Of a stretch of DNA of 64,000 bases, positions 1 through 11,400 are shown in pieces. The notes beneath the pieces are model-generated. The model ran no database searches. It saw only the letters and a program-made list of their open reading frames with translations, and had not been told where the DNA came from. Position numbers and translations under genes: made by a program. The stretch's first letter is position 1. Every line of letters starts with the position of its first letter. The stretch is from Actinoplanes sp. N902-109 (GTDB taxonomy: Bacteria; Actinomycetota; Actinomycetes; Mycobacteriales; Micromonosporaceae). The stretch lies in NCBI RefSeq assembly GCF_000389965.1, contig NC_021191.1, positions 3,535,501 to 3,599,500 of the forward strand, written 5' to 3'.

Positions 1-1
1 G

Positions 2-2479
2 TTGGTGGTGCGTACCCGGGATGCGGTTGCCGGTTTGACGAATCCGGGGGTGTGGGGTCTGGTGCGTTCGGCGATGGCTGAGCATCCGGATGCGGGCTTG
101 GTGCTGGTTGATGGTGAGGGTTCGTTCGAGGCTGCGGTGGCCACCGGCGAGCGTGAGCTGGCGTTGCGTGGTGCGGCGGTGTTGGTGCCGCGGTTGCGTG
201 CGGTGCCTGCCGTTGTTGAGCTTCCGGCTGGTTCGCAGCCGTGGCGGTTGGAGTGGGGTCCGGACGGTGACTTGGACGACGTACGGGTGGTCGCGGCACC
301 GGACGCCGAGCGAGCCTTGGAACCGGGCGAGATCCGCGTCGCGATCCGATCCACCGGCGTGAACTTCCGTGATGTGCTCAAGGGGCTGGCCATGCTGCCC
401 GCCGATGCCCGGCAGCCGGGTGGCGAGGGTGCGGGCGTCGTGACCGAGGTCGGTCCCGAGGTGACCGGTCTGGTGCCGGGCATGCGGGTGATGGGCTTGT
501 TCCCGTGGTTCGGGTCGCTCGCGGTGGTCGACGCGCGGGTGGTCGTGCCCGTACCGCCGGAGTGGACCGAGGCTGAGGCATCGGCCGCACCGATCGCCTA
601 TCTGACCGCCTATCACGCGCTGTTCGACCTGGGCCGTGTACAGGCGGGTGACCGGGTGCTGATTCATGCTGCTGCGGGCGGTGTCGGGATGGCGGCGGTG
701 CACCTGGCTCTCGCGGCGGGCGCGGAAGTTTTTGCGACGGCGAGCCCGGCGAAACAAGCTGCGGTGGCTGAGCTTGGTGTCAGGCATGTTGCTTCGTCTC
801 GTACGGCGGACTTCGCGGCCGAGTTCGGTCAGGTTGACGTGGTGCTCAACTCGTTGACCGGTGAGTTGCTGGACGCCTCGCTGGGGATGCTGGCCGAGGG
901 TGGCCGGTTCGTGGAGCTGGGCAAGATCGATATCCGGGATCCGCGGCAGGTGCCGTTCGATTTGGGTGATCTGGACCCGGACATGATTGCGGTGATGTGG
1001 CAGCGGGTGCTGGAAACGGCGGTGCCGTTGCCGGTGACGGTGTTCCCGGCGGCGCAAGCCGGGGCGGCGTTGCGGTTCATGAGTCAGGCGCGGCATGTCG
1101 GCAAGATTGTGCTGCGGTTGCCGGGTCTGGGTGATGGCACGGTGTTGATCACCGGTGGCACGGGAACGCTGGGTGGTTTGGTGGCCCGGCACCTCGTGGA
1201 CCGGCACGACGCGCGGGATCTGGTGCTGGCCAGCCGTTCCGGCCTGGATGCGGCGGGGGCCGGTGAGTTGGCGGCTGGTCTGGAGGCTTTGGGCGCGCGG
1301 GTGCGGGTTGTCGCCGCTGACCTGTCCGACCGGGCTGCGGTGGATGCACTGGTTGACAGCATTCCGGAGCTCGTCGGCATCGTGCATGCTGCTGGCGTAC
1401 TGGAGGATGCCCCGGTCACGTCGTTGACTGCGGAGTCGCTTCGGCGGGTGGTGTCGGCCAAGGCGGATGCGGCGTGGTATCTGCACGAGGCGACGGCCGG
1501 GCGTGATCTGCGCATGTTCGTGTTGTTCTCGTCGCTGGCGGGTCTGCTGGGTAATCCGGGCCAGGGCAACTATGCGGCGGCCAACACCTATTTGGACGCG
1601 CTGGCCTCGTATCGGGCATCGCTGGGGTTGCCGGCGGTGTCGATCGCCTGGGGCATGTGGGAGCAGTCGAGCGCCATGACCGGTGGTCTCACCGAAGCGG
1701 CCCGCGCACGGCTGGCTCGCAGCGGCGGTGCGGCGCTGCCCACCGACCGGGCCCTGCGCCTGCTGGACGCCGCGATCTCGGGTCGCGAGCCGGTGGTCGC
1801 CGCCGGACTCGACCTGGAGACGGTCCGGGGCGCGATCGCCTCGGGGGCAACGGTTGCGGCGGTCCTGCACGGACTGGGCCGGGCACCGCGACGGGCGGTC
1901 GCCGCCCGCGCCGGGTCGGCCAGCGCGCTGACCCGCCGGCTGGCCGGACTGGGCGCGGCCGAACACCCCGAAGCCCTGCTGGAACTCGTCCGCGAGCACA
2001 CCGCCGTCGTCCTCGGTCACGGCAACGGCGCGGACGTGCCGTCCGAACGGGCGTTCCGGGACCTCGGTTTTGACTCGCTGGCCGCCGTGGAGCTGCGCAA
2101 CCGGCTGGCCACCGCGTCCGGGCTGGCTCTGCCGGCCACCCTGGTCTTCGACTACCCGACGCCGCGGGTGCTGGCGGAGTTCCTGCTGACCCAGGTGACC
2201 GGTGCCGACCCGGTCGCGGTGCGGACTGCCGCGCCGGTGCCCGTACTCGGCGGGCTCGACCAACTCGAGGCGTCGCTCGCCGGGCCGGCGGCAGCCGACG
2301 CGGCGCTGCGGACCGAGGTGCGCAGCCGCCTCCAGGCGTTGCTGTGGCGGCTCGACGACCACGACAAGCCGGACGAGACCAACCTGGCGGACCACATCAT
2401 GTCCGCCAGCATCGACCAGGTGATCCAGCTCGTCGCCGAGGAATTCGGCGGCGAGGCCGGCTCCAGCGAGGTGGAATAG
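2..2479 (+). CDS. Type I modular PKS, C-terminal part only (ER-KR-ACP-docking)
   Basis: The gene enters from upstream of the window, so its KS, AT and DH are not visible and the first in-frame TTG is not a real start. Residue numbers count from base 2. An enoyl reductase spans about 80-370, with the NADPH loop HAAAGGVGMAA near 222 and the Tyr motif AYLTAYHAL. A ketoreductase follows at 379-555, with GGTGTLGG, GVLED (B-type), SS and catalytic Tyr near 523. An ACP follows with GFDSL (Ser692). A C-terminal docking region ends the protein: a helix near 768-780 and the terminal helix SASIDQVIQLVAEEFG. The module therefore gives a fully reduced unit with an unknown alpha substituent. The stop codon directly abuts the next PKS start (TAGATG), so the two are cotranslated and should dock to each other. 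The ER-KR DNA is nearly identical to that at 37340-39010. Confidence 0.95.
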   Translation: MVVRTRDAVAGLTNPGVWGLVRSAMAEHPDAGLVLVDGEGSFEAAVATGERELALRGAAVLVPRLRAVPAVVELPAGSQPWRLEWGPDGDLDDVRVVAAPDAERALEPGEIRVAIRSTGVNFRDVLKGLAMLPADARQPGGEGAGVVTEVGPEVTGLVPGMRVMGLFPWFGSLAVVDARVVVPVPPEWTEAEASAAPIAYLTAYHALFDLGRVQAGDRVLIHAAAGGVGMAAVHLALAAGAEVFATASPAKQAAVAELGVRHVASSRTADFAAEFGQVDVVLNSLTGELLDASLGMLAEGGRFVELGKIDIRDPRQVPFDLGDLDPDMIAVMWQRVLETAVPLPVTVFPAAQAGAALRFMSQARHVGKIVLRLPGLGDGTVLITGGTGTLGGLVARHLVDRHDARDLVLASRSGLDAAGAGELAAGLEALGARVRVVAADLSDRAAVDALVDSIPELVGIVHAAGVLEDAPVTSLTAESLRRVVSAKADAAWYLHEATAGRDLRMFVLFSSLAGLLGNPGQGNYAAANTYLDALASYRASLGLPAVSIAWGMWEQSSAMTGGLTEAARARLARSGGAALPTDRALRLLDAAISGREPVVAAGLDLETVRGAIASGATVAAVLHGLGRAPRRAVAARAGSASALTRRLAGLGAAEHPEALLELVREHTAVVLGHGNGADVPSERAFRDLGFDSLAAVELRNRLATASGLALPATLVFDYPTPRVLAEFLLTQVTGADPVAVRTAAPVPVLGGLDQLEASLAGPAAADAALRTEVRSRLQALLWRLDDHDKPDETNLADHIMSASIDQVIQLVAEEFGGEAGSSEVE

Positions 2480-2482
2480 ATG
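2467..2482 (+). promoter_or_regulatory. Ribosome binding site and abutting stop/start (TAGATG)
   Basis: A GAGGTGG Shine-Dalgarno sequence lies just before the stop of the upstream PKS, and the next gene starts on the base after that stop. This supports the ATG at 2480 and translational coupling. Confidence 0.6.
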
Positions 2483-5400
2483 CCGACCGAACAGGAACTC
2501 GCGGAATATCTGCGCCGGGTCGCCGCCGATCTGCATCGCACCCGGCAACGGCTGCGCTCGGTCGAGGAACGGGCCCACGAGCCGATCGCCCTCGTCGGCA
2601 TGGCCTGCCGGTATCCGGGGGGCATCACGTCCCCGGCGGACCTGTGGCGGCTGGTGGCCGACGGCACCGACGCCGTGACCCCGTTCCCGCAGGACCGGGG
2701 CTGGGAGACCGAGGCGGCCGGTCACTCGCGCGAGGGTGGGTTCCTGACCGGCGCGGCGGACTTCGACGCGGATTTCTTCGGGATCTCGCCGCGCGAGGCC
2801 CTTGCCATGGACCCGCAGCAGCGACACCTGCTCGAGGTCTCCTGGGAGGCGCTGGAGAGCACGGGTCTGGACCCGGCGGGCCTGCGCGGCTCCGACACCG
2901 GCGTCTTCGTCGGCATGTACTACCAGGACTACGAGTCGCGGCTCGCCGACGTGCACGCGGGCGGCTACGGGATGACCGGCAACACGTCGAGCGTGGCCTC
3001 CGGGCGGGTGGCGTACACGTTCGGCCTGGAGGGCCCGGCGATCACGATCGACACGGCGTGCTCGTCGTCGCTGGTGGCCATGCACCTGGCGGCGCAAGCT
3101 CTGCGCAACGGCGAGTGCTCGCTGGCCCTGGCCGGTGGCGTGGCGGTGATGGCCACCCCGGCGGTTTTCACGGAGTTCGCGTTGCAGGGCGGCCTGGCCT
3201 CGGACGGGCGGTGCAAGGCGTACTCGGCCGACGCGGACGGCACCGGCTGGGGCGAGGGCGTCGGCATGCTGGTGCTGGAGCGGTTGTCCGAGGCGCAGCG
3301 GCTCGGCCACCCGGTGCTGGCGGTCCTGCGCGGCAGCGCGGTCAACCAGGACGGCGCGTCGAACGGGCTCTCCGCCCCGAACGGGCCCGCGCAGGAGCGG
3401 GTGATCCGGGCCGCGCTGGCCGGGGCGAAGCTGTCGACCGCCGACGTGGACGTGGTCGAGGGACACGGCACCGGCACCCGGCTCGGCGACCCGATCGAGG
3501 CGCAGGCGCTGCTGGCGACGTACGGGCAGAACCGCCCCGGCGACCGGCCGCTGTGGCTGGGCTCGATCAAGTCGAACATCGGGCACACCCAGGCCGCGGC
3601 GGGTGTCGCCGGGGTCATCAAGATGGTCGAGGCGATGCGGCACGGAACGCTTCCCGCGACCCTGCACGCCGGCACGCCCTCGGCGCATGTGAGCTGGGCG
3701 AGCGGCGACGTACGGCTGCTGACCGAGGCCCGGCCCTGGGAACCGGCGGACCGCCCGCGCCGGGCCGGGGTGTCGTCGTTCGGGATCAGCGGCACCAACG
3801 CGCACGTGATTCTCGAGGAGGCGCCCGAGCCGCAGCCGGTGCAGGCCTCCGGTGAACCGCCGGTCGTGACCGGCGCTGTCGTGCCGTGGGTGTTGTCCGC
3901 CCGGTCGGCCGACGCGCTCCGGGCACTGGCCGACCGGCTCGCAGCCGGGGTCCCGGCGCAGGCGGACCTCGCGGAGGTGGCCGGGGCGCTGGCGCGTGGC
4001 CGGGCCGGTCTGGAGTTCCGGGCGGTGGCCCTGGGTGCCGACCGCGCGGAGCTGACGCAAGGCCTTGCTGCGGTGGAGCCGGTCGGCCCGGCTGCGCGGG
4101 GCAAGGTGGCGTGGGTCTTCCCGGGTCAGGGCGCGCAGTGGGTGGGGATGGGCCGGGAACTGGCCGCTGCCTCGCCGGTCTTCGCGGGCAAGCTCGACGA
4201 GGTCTGCGCGGTGGCGGATCCGTTGCTGGGTCGTTCGTTGCGTGAGCTGATGTTCTCCAGCGCGGAGGTGCATCAGACCGCCTTCACTCAGATCGCGGTG
4301 TTCGCGTTCGAGGTGGCGCTGGCCGCCGTCGCGGAGGCCGCCGGTCTGCAGCCGGACTTCGTGGCCGGTCACTCGGTCGGTGAGGTGACGGCCGCTCACG
4401 TCGCCGGTGCGCTGTCTCTGGATGACGCGGTACGGCTGCTGGTCGCTCGTGGCGCGTTGATGCAGGCCCTGCCGCCGGGCGGGGTGATGGCGGCGGTGCA
4501 GGCCGGCGAGTCCGAGGTCGACCTGTCCGGGCTTGCGGACCGGGTCGCCGTGGCGGCGGTCAACAGCGCGACCGGTGTGGTGCTGTCCGGTGCCCGGGAA
4601 GCGGTCGAGGAAGCGGTTGCCCGGCTGGGGGAGCGCAAGGTGCGCTGGCTGGAGGTCAGCCATGCGTTCCACTCCCCACTGATGCACCCCATCGTCGACG
4701 ACCTCGAGCGGGCGGTCGCCGGGATCTCGTTCGCCGAGCCGCGCGTCCCGATGGTGTCCGCGGTGACCGGGGTGGTCGTCGGCGTCGCGGCCCTCGGCGA
4801 TCCGGCACACTGGGTGCGCCAGGCGGTCGGCACGGTCCGCTTCCACGACGTGGTCACGTTCCTGCACGACCGGGGTACGGCCGGATTCCTGGAGCTCGGC
4901 CCGGACCAGGTGCTGTCCGGGGTGTGGAGCGAGGGCTGGACGGCTGGCCTGGCCGAGCGCGACGACGCGGGAGCACGCCGCCTGCTCCGAGGTCTGGCCC
5001 GGGCCTGGACCCACGGCGCGACGGTGGACTGGGCCCGCCTGGTTCCCGCCGGGCGCCCGACGGCGTTGCCCGCCTACCCCTTCCAGCACCGCCGGTTCTG
5101 GCCGGCCGGTTCGGGCGCGGCAACCGGGCTCGGTGCCGCCGGCCTGACCGCGGCGGCCCACCCGCTGCTGGCCGCGGTCGTCACCCTGGCCGACTCCGGC
5201 GAATGGCTGTTCACCGGCCGGCTCTCCGGTACGGGCGCGTCCTGGCTGGCCGACCACGAGCTGCTGGGCGTGACAGTGGTGCCCGCGGCAGCCCTGGCCG
5301 ACCTGGTGCTGTTCGCCGGGGAACGGGCCGGCCGGCCGATGATCCAGGAGATCACCTTCGAGCGGCCGCTGGCGCTGGCCCGGCGCGCAACGGTCGACCT

Positions 5401-8400
5401 GCAGATCAGCGTCCGCGGGGACCACGCGACGATCAGTTCACGCCCGGTCGGCGAGGAGTCGTGGACCCGGCACGCCACCGCCACCCTGGCCGACGATCTC
5501 GCCGACGAGCCGGAGTCCGGGCCCGACGACCGGGACGTCCTCGTGCAGGCGCCGGCCGACGACGAGCAGGACGGCTTCGGCATCCACCCCGGACTGCTGC
5601 ACGCCATGCTGAACCTGGGACCGGACGAGGTGCCCGAGCGGTGGGAAGGCGTCCGGCTGTTCGCGGTCGGGGCCCGGCAGCTCCGCGTCCGTACGGCCGG
5701 TTCCGGGCTGCTGGCCGTGGACGGCGACGGCCGGCCGGTCGTGCACATCCGGGCGATGACCACCCGCCGGGTCACGGCCGACGAGTTCACCCGTGGCCAG
5801 GGCCGGCTGCTGGGCGTGAGCTGGGAATCCCTGCCAATGCGCCCGGCCGGGCCGGCGACCTGGAGCGTCCTGCGGCCCGGCGACGCGCTGACGATGCCGG
5901 ACAGTGAACCGGCAACCGTGCTGGCGCTGTGCGACGGCGAGGACCCGGTCTCCTGGGTTCTCGGCATCGTGCAGGAGTGGACCGCCGCCGACCGCCCGGC
6001 GGGTTCCCGGCTGATCGTGACGACCAGGGGTGCCGTGCCGGCCGACCCGCAGGACGCGGTGCCCGGCCTCGCCCAGGCGCCGATCTGGGGCCTGGTGCGG
6101 TCGGCCCGCGCGGAGCACCCCGACGCCGGGCTCGTCCTGCTCGACGACGACGGCCACGAAGCGTCCGGCGGCGCCCTGCCGGCCGCCGTCGCCGCCGCTG
6201 CGGGCGAGCCGGAGCTTGCGGTGCGCCGGGGTGACCTGCTCGTGCCGCGCCTGCGTCCGGCGGCACCCGACCAATCCGCCACCACGACCCGCGCCGACGG
6301 CACGATGCTGATCACCGGCGGCACGGGAACGCTGGGTGGTCTGATCGCCCGGCACCTGGTGGCCCGGCACGGGGTGCGAAGCCTGGTGCTGGCCAGCCGT
6401 TCCGGCCCGGCGGCGCCCGGGGCCGAGGCGCTCGCCGCGGACCTGGCGGCCGCCGGGGCCCGCGTCCGGATCGTCGCCGCCGACCTGGCCGACCGGACCG
6501 CCGTCGACGCCCTCGTGGCCGGGATCCCCGACCTGACCGGGGTCGTGCACACGGCCGGCCTGACCGAGGACACCCTGCTCGCGACGCTGACCCCGGAATC
6601 GCTGACCCGGGTCCTCGCGGCCAAGGCCGGCTCCGCGCAGCACCTGCACGAGGCCACGCTCGACCGCGACCTGACCACGTTCGTGCTCTTCTCCTCGCTC
6701 GCGGGCCTGATCGGCAGCCCGGGACAGGGCAACTACGCCGCCGCCAACGCCTACCTGGACGCGCTCGCGGCGCACCGCCGGGCCACCGGACGGCCCGGGC
6801 TGTCCATCGCGTGGTACCTGTGGGAGCAGCGCAGCACCATCTCCACCGGTCTCACCGACAGCGACCGGGCCCGCCTCGCCCGCAGCGGTGCCCCGCTGCC
6901 CACCGACACCGCGCTCAGCCTGTTCGACAGTGCGCTGGCCACCCGGGAGACCCTGGCCGCGGCTGGTCTGGACCTGGCCGCCGTCCGGGCGGGCCGGTCA
7001 GCCGGGATGCCCGAGGTGGCCCTGCTGCGCGGCCTGGTGCGGGCCCCGCGCCGGACGGCTGCCGACAGCGCCCTGGGCCGCCGGCTCGGCGACCGGCCCA
7101 CCGCGGAGCAGCAGCGTCTGCTGCTGAGCCTGGTCCGCGAGCAGGCCGCCCTGGTGCTCGGCCACCGCGACGCCGCAGGCATCCCGGCCGACCGCGCCTT
7201 CCGGGACCTCGGCTTCGGCTCGCTGACGGCGGTGGAGCTGCGCAACCGGCTGGCCACGGCGACCGGGCTGACGCTTCCCGCCACGGTGGTCTTCGACTAC
7301 CCGACCGCGCAGGCCCTGGCCGGTTACCTGCTGCGCCGGGTGTCGGGGGCGACGGACTCCCCGGCCGAGCAGCGGCCGGCCCGGTCGGCGGGCGAACCGA
7401 TCGCCATCGTGTCGATGGCCTGCCGGTTCCCGGGCGGGGTCGGCTCGCCGGAGGAACTGTGGCGGCTGGTCGTGGGTGGCGTCGACGCCATGGGCCCGTT
7501 CCCGGCCGACCGCGGCTGGGAAACCGGTGCGGGCGAGTACGAACGGGTCGGCGGCTTCCTCTCCGGCATGGCGGACTTCGACGCGGCGTTCTTCGGGATC
7601 TCGCCGCGCGAGGCCGTGGCCATGGATCCGCAGCAGCGCCTGTTGCTGGAGGTCTCCTGGGAGGCCCTGGAACGCGCGGGCCTCGACCCGGCCGGGCTGC
7701 GCGGCTCGGACACCGGGGTCTTCGCCGGGCTGGCGATGCAGGACTACAGCTCCCGGCTGCCGGCGGGTGACTCCGGCGGGTTCGGGCTGACCGGCAACGC
7801 GTCGAGCGTCGTCTCGGGCCGGGTCGCGTACACGTTCGGTCTCGAAGGCCCCGCGGTCACCGTCGACACGGCGTGTTCGTCGTCGCTGGTGGCGATGCAC
7901 CTGGCGGCCCAGGCGCTGCGCAACGGGGAGTGCTCACTGGCCCTGGCCGGGGGCGTGACCGTGCTGGCCACGGAGGGCATCTTCACGGAGTTCAGCCGGC
8001 AGGGCGGGCTGGCTGCCGACGGCCGGTGCAAGCCGTTCTCGGCCGCTGCTGACGGTACGGGCTGGGGTGAGGGCGTTGGTGTGGTGCTGCTGGAGCGGTT
8101 GTCCGAGGCGCAGCGGCTCGGACATCCGGTGCTGGCGGTGCTCAAGGGCAGCGCGGTCAACCAGGACGGGGCCTCCAACGGGTTGTCCGCGCCGAACGGG
8201 CCGTCGCAGGAGCGGGTGATCCGGCGGGCCCTTGCCGACGCCGAGTTGACGCCGGCCGAGGTGGACGTCACCGAGGCGCACGGGACCGGCACCGCACTCG
8301 GCGACCCGATCGAGGCGACGGCACTGCTGGCGACGTACGGGCAGGACCGCCCCGAGGGCAAGCCGTTGTGGCTCGGGTCGGTCAAGTCCAACATCGGCCA

Positions 8401-11400
8401 CACCCAGGCGGCGGCGGGTATCGCCGGGGTCATCAAGATGGTCGAAGCGATGCGGCACGAGACGCTGCCCCCGACGCTGCACGCCGACGAGCCGTCGCCG
8501 CATGTTGACTGGGCGACGGGTGACGTACGGCTGTTGACCGAGGCGCGTCCGTGGGAGGCGGACGGGCGGCCGCGGCGGGCCGGTGTCTCATCCTTCGGCA
8601 TCAGCGGCACCAACGCGCATCTGATCCTCGAACAGGCCCCCGCGATGCCGACGCCGTCCCGGACCGGCGTGCCCGTGGTGACCGGTGGGCTGGTGCCGTG
8701 GGCGTTCTCGGCGCGGTCGGAGCCGGCTCTGCAGGTGCTGGCTGAGCGTTTGGTGGCGGTGGAGGCTGCGTCGGAGGACGTGGCGGTGTCGTTGGCTGTC
8801 TCGCGCACCGGTCTGGAGTTTCGGGGTGTGTTGCTGGAGCCGGATGCTCCGTTGGTGTCGGGTCAGGCTGTCGACGGCGATGTGGCTTTCGTGTTCCCGG
8901 GTCAGGGTTCGCAGTGGCTGGGTATGGGTCGCGAGCTGATGGCTTCGTCGCCGGTGTTCGCCGACTTCGTGGCTGAGTGCGAGCAGTTGGTGGACTTCCC
9001 GTTGCGTGACGCTTTGGTGTCCGGCACGGGGTTGGATCGCGTTGAGGTTGTGCAGCCCGCTCTGTTTGTGATGATGGTCGGATTGGCCAAGGTGTGGGAA
9101 GCCGCTGGGGTCACCCCGTCGGCGGTGGTGGGTCATTCGCAGGGTGAGTTGGCGGCGGCGTGTTTTGCGGGCGTTTTGTCGTTGCGCGATGCCTTGGGTC
9201 TGGTTGTGGCGCGGAGCTGTGCTTTGGTGGCGTTGGCGGGTACGGGCGGGATGCTGTCGGTGGCGGCCGACCCGGAGACTGTTGACGGCATGCTTGCCGA
9301 TGGTCTGGTCATTGCTGCGATCAATGCGTCCAGTCAAGTCGTGGTGTCGGGTGCGCCGCAGGCGTTGGACGCTTTGGCGGCGCGTTGTGAGGCGGCCGGG
9401 ATCCGGGCGCGTCGGGTTGATGTGGACTATGCGAGCCACAACCCGTTGGTGGACCCGGTGCGCGAGCAGTTGCTGGCCGTGCCGGTGTCACCGCGAGAAG
9501 GGCGTTTGCCGTTCTACTCGGCGGTGACGGGCACGCTGGTTGACGGCGCCGGCTTGGACGCGGCCTACTGGTGGCGCAACTTGCGGGAGCAGGTGCGGTT
9601 CGCGCAGACGGTCGCCGCGATGCCGGTGGCGGGGTTTGTCGAGGTGTCGCCGCATCCGGTGTTGATGCAGGGCATCGAGGACCGATGGGCGGTTGGTTCG
9701 CTGCGTCGTGATGATGGTGGGCAGCGGCGGCTGTTGACGTCGTTGGCTGAGGCGTGGACGCACGGTGCGAGCGTGGAGTGGTCGCGGCTGGTCCCCGCTG
9801 GGCGGGCGGTGACGTTGCCGACGTATCCGTTCGAGCATCGGCGCTATTGGGCCGCGGGCGGTGGTGTTCGTGGCGGCGTGGGGCATCCGTTGCTGGAGTC
9901 GGTGGTGCGGTTGGCTGAGGACACCGGCTGGGTGTTGTCGGGGCGGGTTTCGGCGGGTATCAGCCCGTGGCTGGCTGATCATGCGGTGTTGGGCACGGTG
10001 CTGGTGCCGGGTGCGGCGTTGGCGGAGTTGGTGTTGTTCGCCGGTGATCGGGCTGGTCTGCCGGTGATCGGGGAGATCACCTTCGAGCAGCCGTTCGTGC
10101 TGGATGACGCGGTGGATGTGCAGGTGCGCGTCGACGACGACCGGGTGGGCGTGTTCTCCCGGCGGGGCGAGCGGTGGGTGCGGCATGCGTCGGCCACGCT
10201 GGCCGGTTCGGGCGGGCCTGTGGAGCCACTTGCGGGGGAATGGCCGCCGTCGGGTGCGCAGGTTGTGCCGGTCGCCGATGCGTACGAGGTGATGGCGGCC
10301 CGGGGGTACGAGTACGGGCCGGCGTTCCGGGGTCTGCAGGCGGCGTGGCGGCTCGGCGAGGAGCTGTATGCCGAGGTGGAGTTGCCGGTGGAGGACGGCT
10401 TCGCGATCCACCCGGCGCTGCTGGACGCCACGTCGCACGTGCTGATCGCGGCGGCCGGGGACGGCGCGAGCCTGGGGTTGCCGTTCGCCTGGCGGGACGT
10501 GCAGTTGCATGCGACCGGGGCCTCGGCGTTGCGGGTGCGGGTGAGCCCGGCCGGGCCGGATTCATACTCCCTGCTGGCAGTCGACGGCGCGGGCCGGCCG
10601 GTGGTGTCGGCTGCGGCGATGACGACGCGCCCGGCCGACCCGGGGCTGCTCACCCCGTCCGGCTCGGGCGTCGGGTTGATGTCGCTCGCATGGGTGCCGG
10701 TGACCGCCGGGCCCGCGCCGGAGCAGGACTGGGTGCGGGAGTGGCCGTCGGACCCGGCTGAGCCGGTCTTCGCCCTCGCCGAACCGGCTGACCCCCAGGC
10801 CGCGCTGACCGTGGTGCAGGCGTGGCTCGAGGCGGGTTGTCCGGCGGGTTCGCGGCTGGTTGTTCGTACGCGCGGGGCAGTCGCCGCCGCCGACGGAGAC
10901 CTTGTCCCCGGGCTTGAGTCGGCAGGGGTGTGGGGTCTGGTGCGTTCGGCGCAGTCCGAGCATCCGGACGCGGGTCTGATCCTGGTCGATGGCGATGGCT
11001 CGGTCGACGCGGCGGTGGCGGCGGGGGAACGGGAATTCGCGCTGCGGGGTGAGGCGGTGCTGGTTCCTCGGCTGCGGTCGGCCTCGGATCAGCTGGAGTT
11101 GCCGGTCGGGTCGCAGGCGTGGCGGCTGGGATGGGCCGCTGGTGGTGATCTGGACCGGGTGCAGGCGGTGTCCGCGCCGGATGCCGAACGTCCGCTGGGC
11201 GCGCACGAGGTGCGTGTCGCGGTGCGCGCGGCCGGCGTGAACTTCCGGGATCTGTTGTCGGCACTCGGGTTGCTGCCCCACGACACCCGCCCACCGGGCA
11301 ACGACGGCGCGGGCATCGTGACCGAGGTCGGCACCGAGGTCACCGGTCTGACGCCGGGCATGCGGGTGATGGGCATGTTCGCGGCGTTCGGCCCGCTCGC

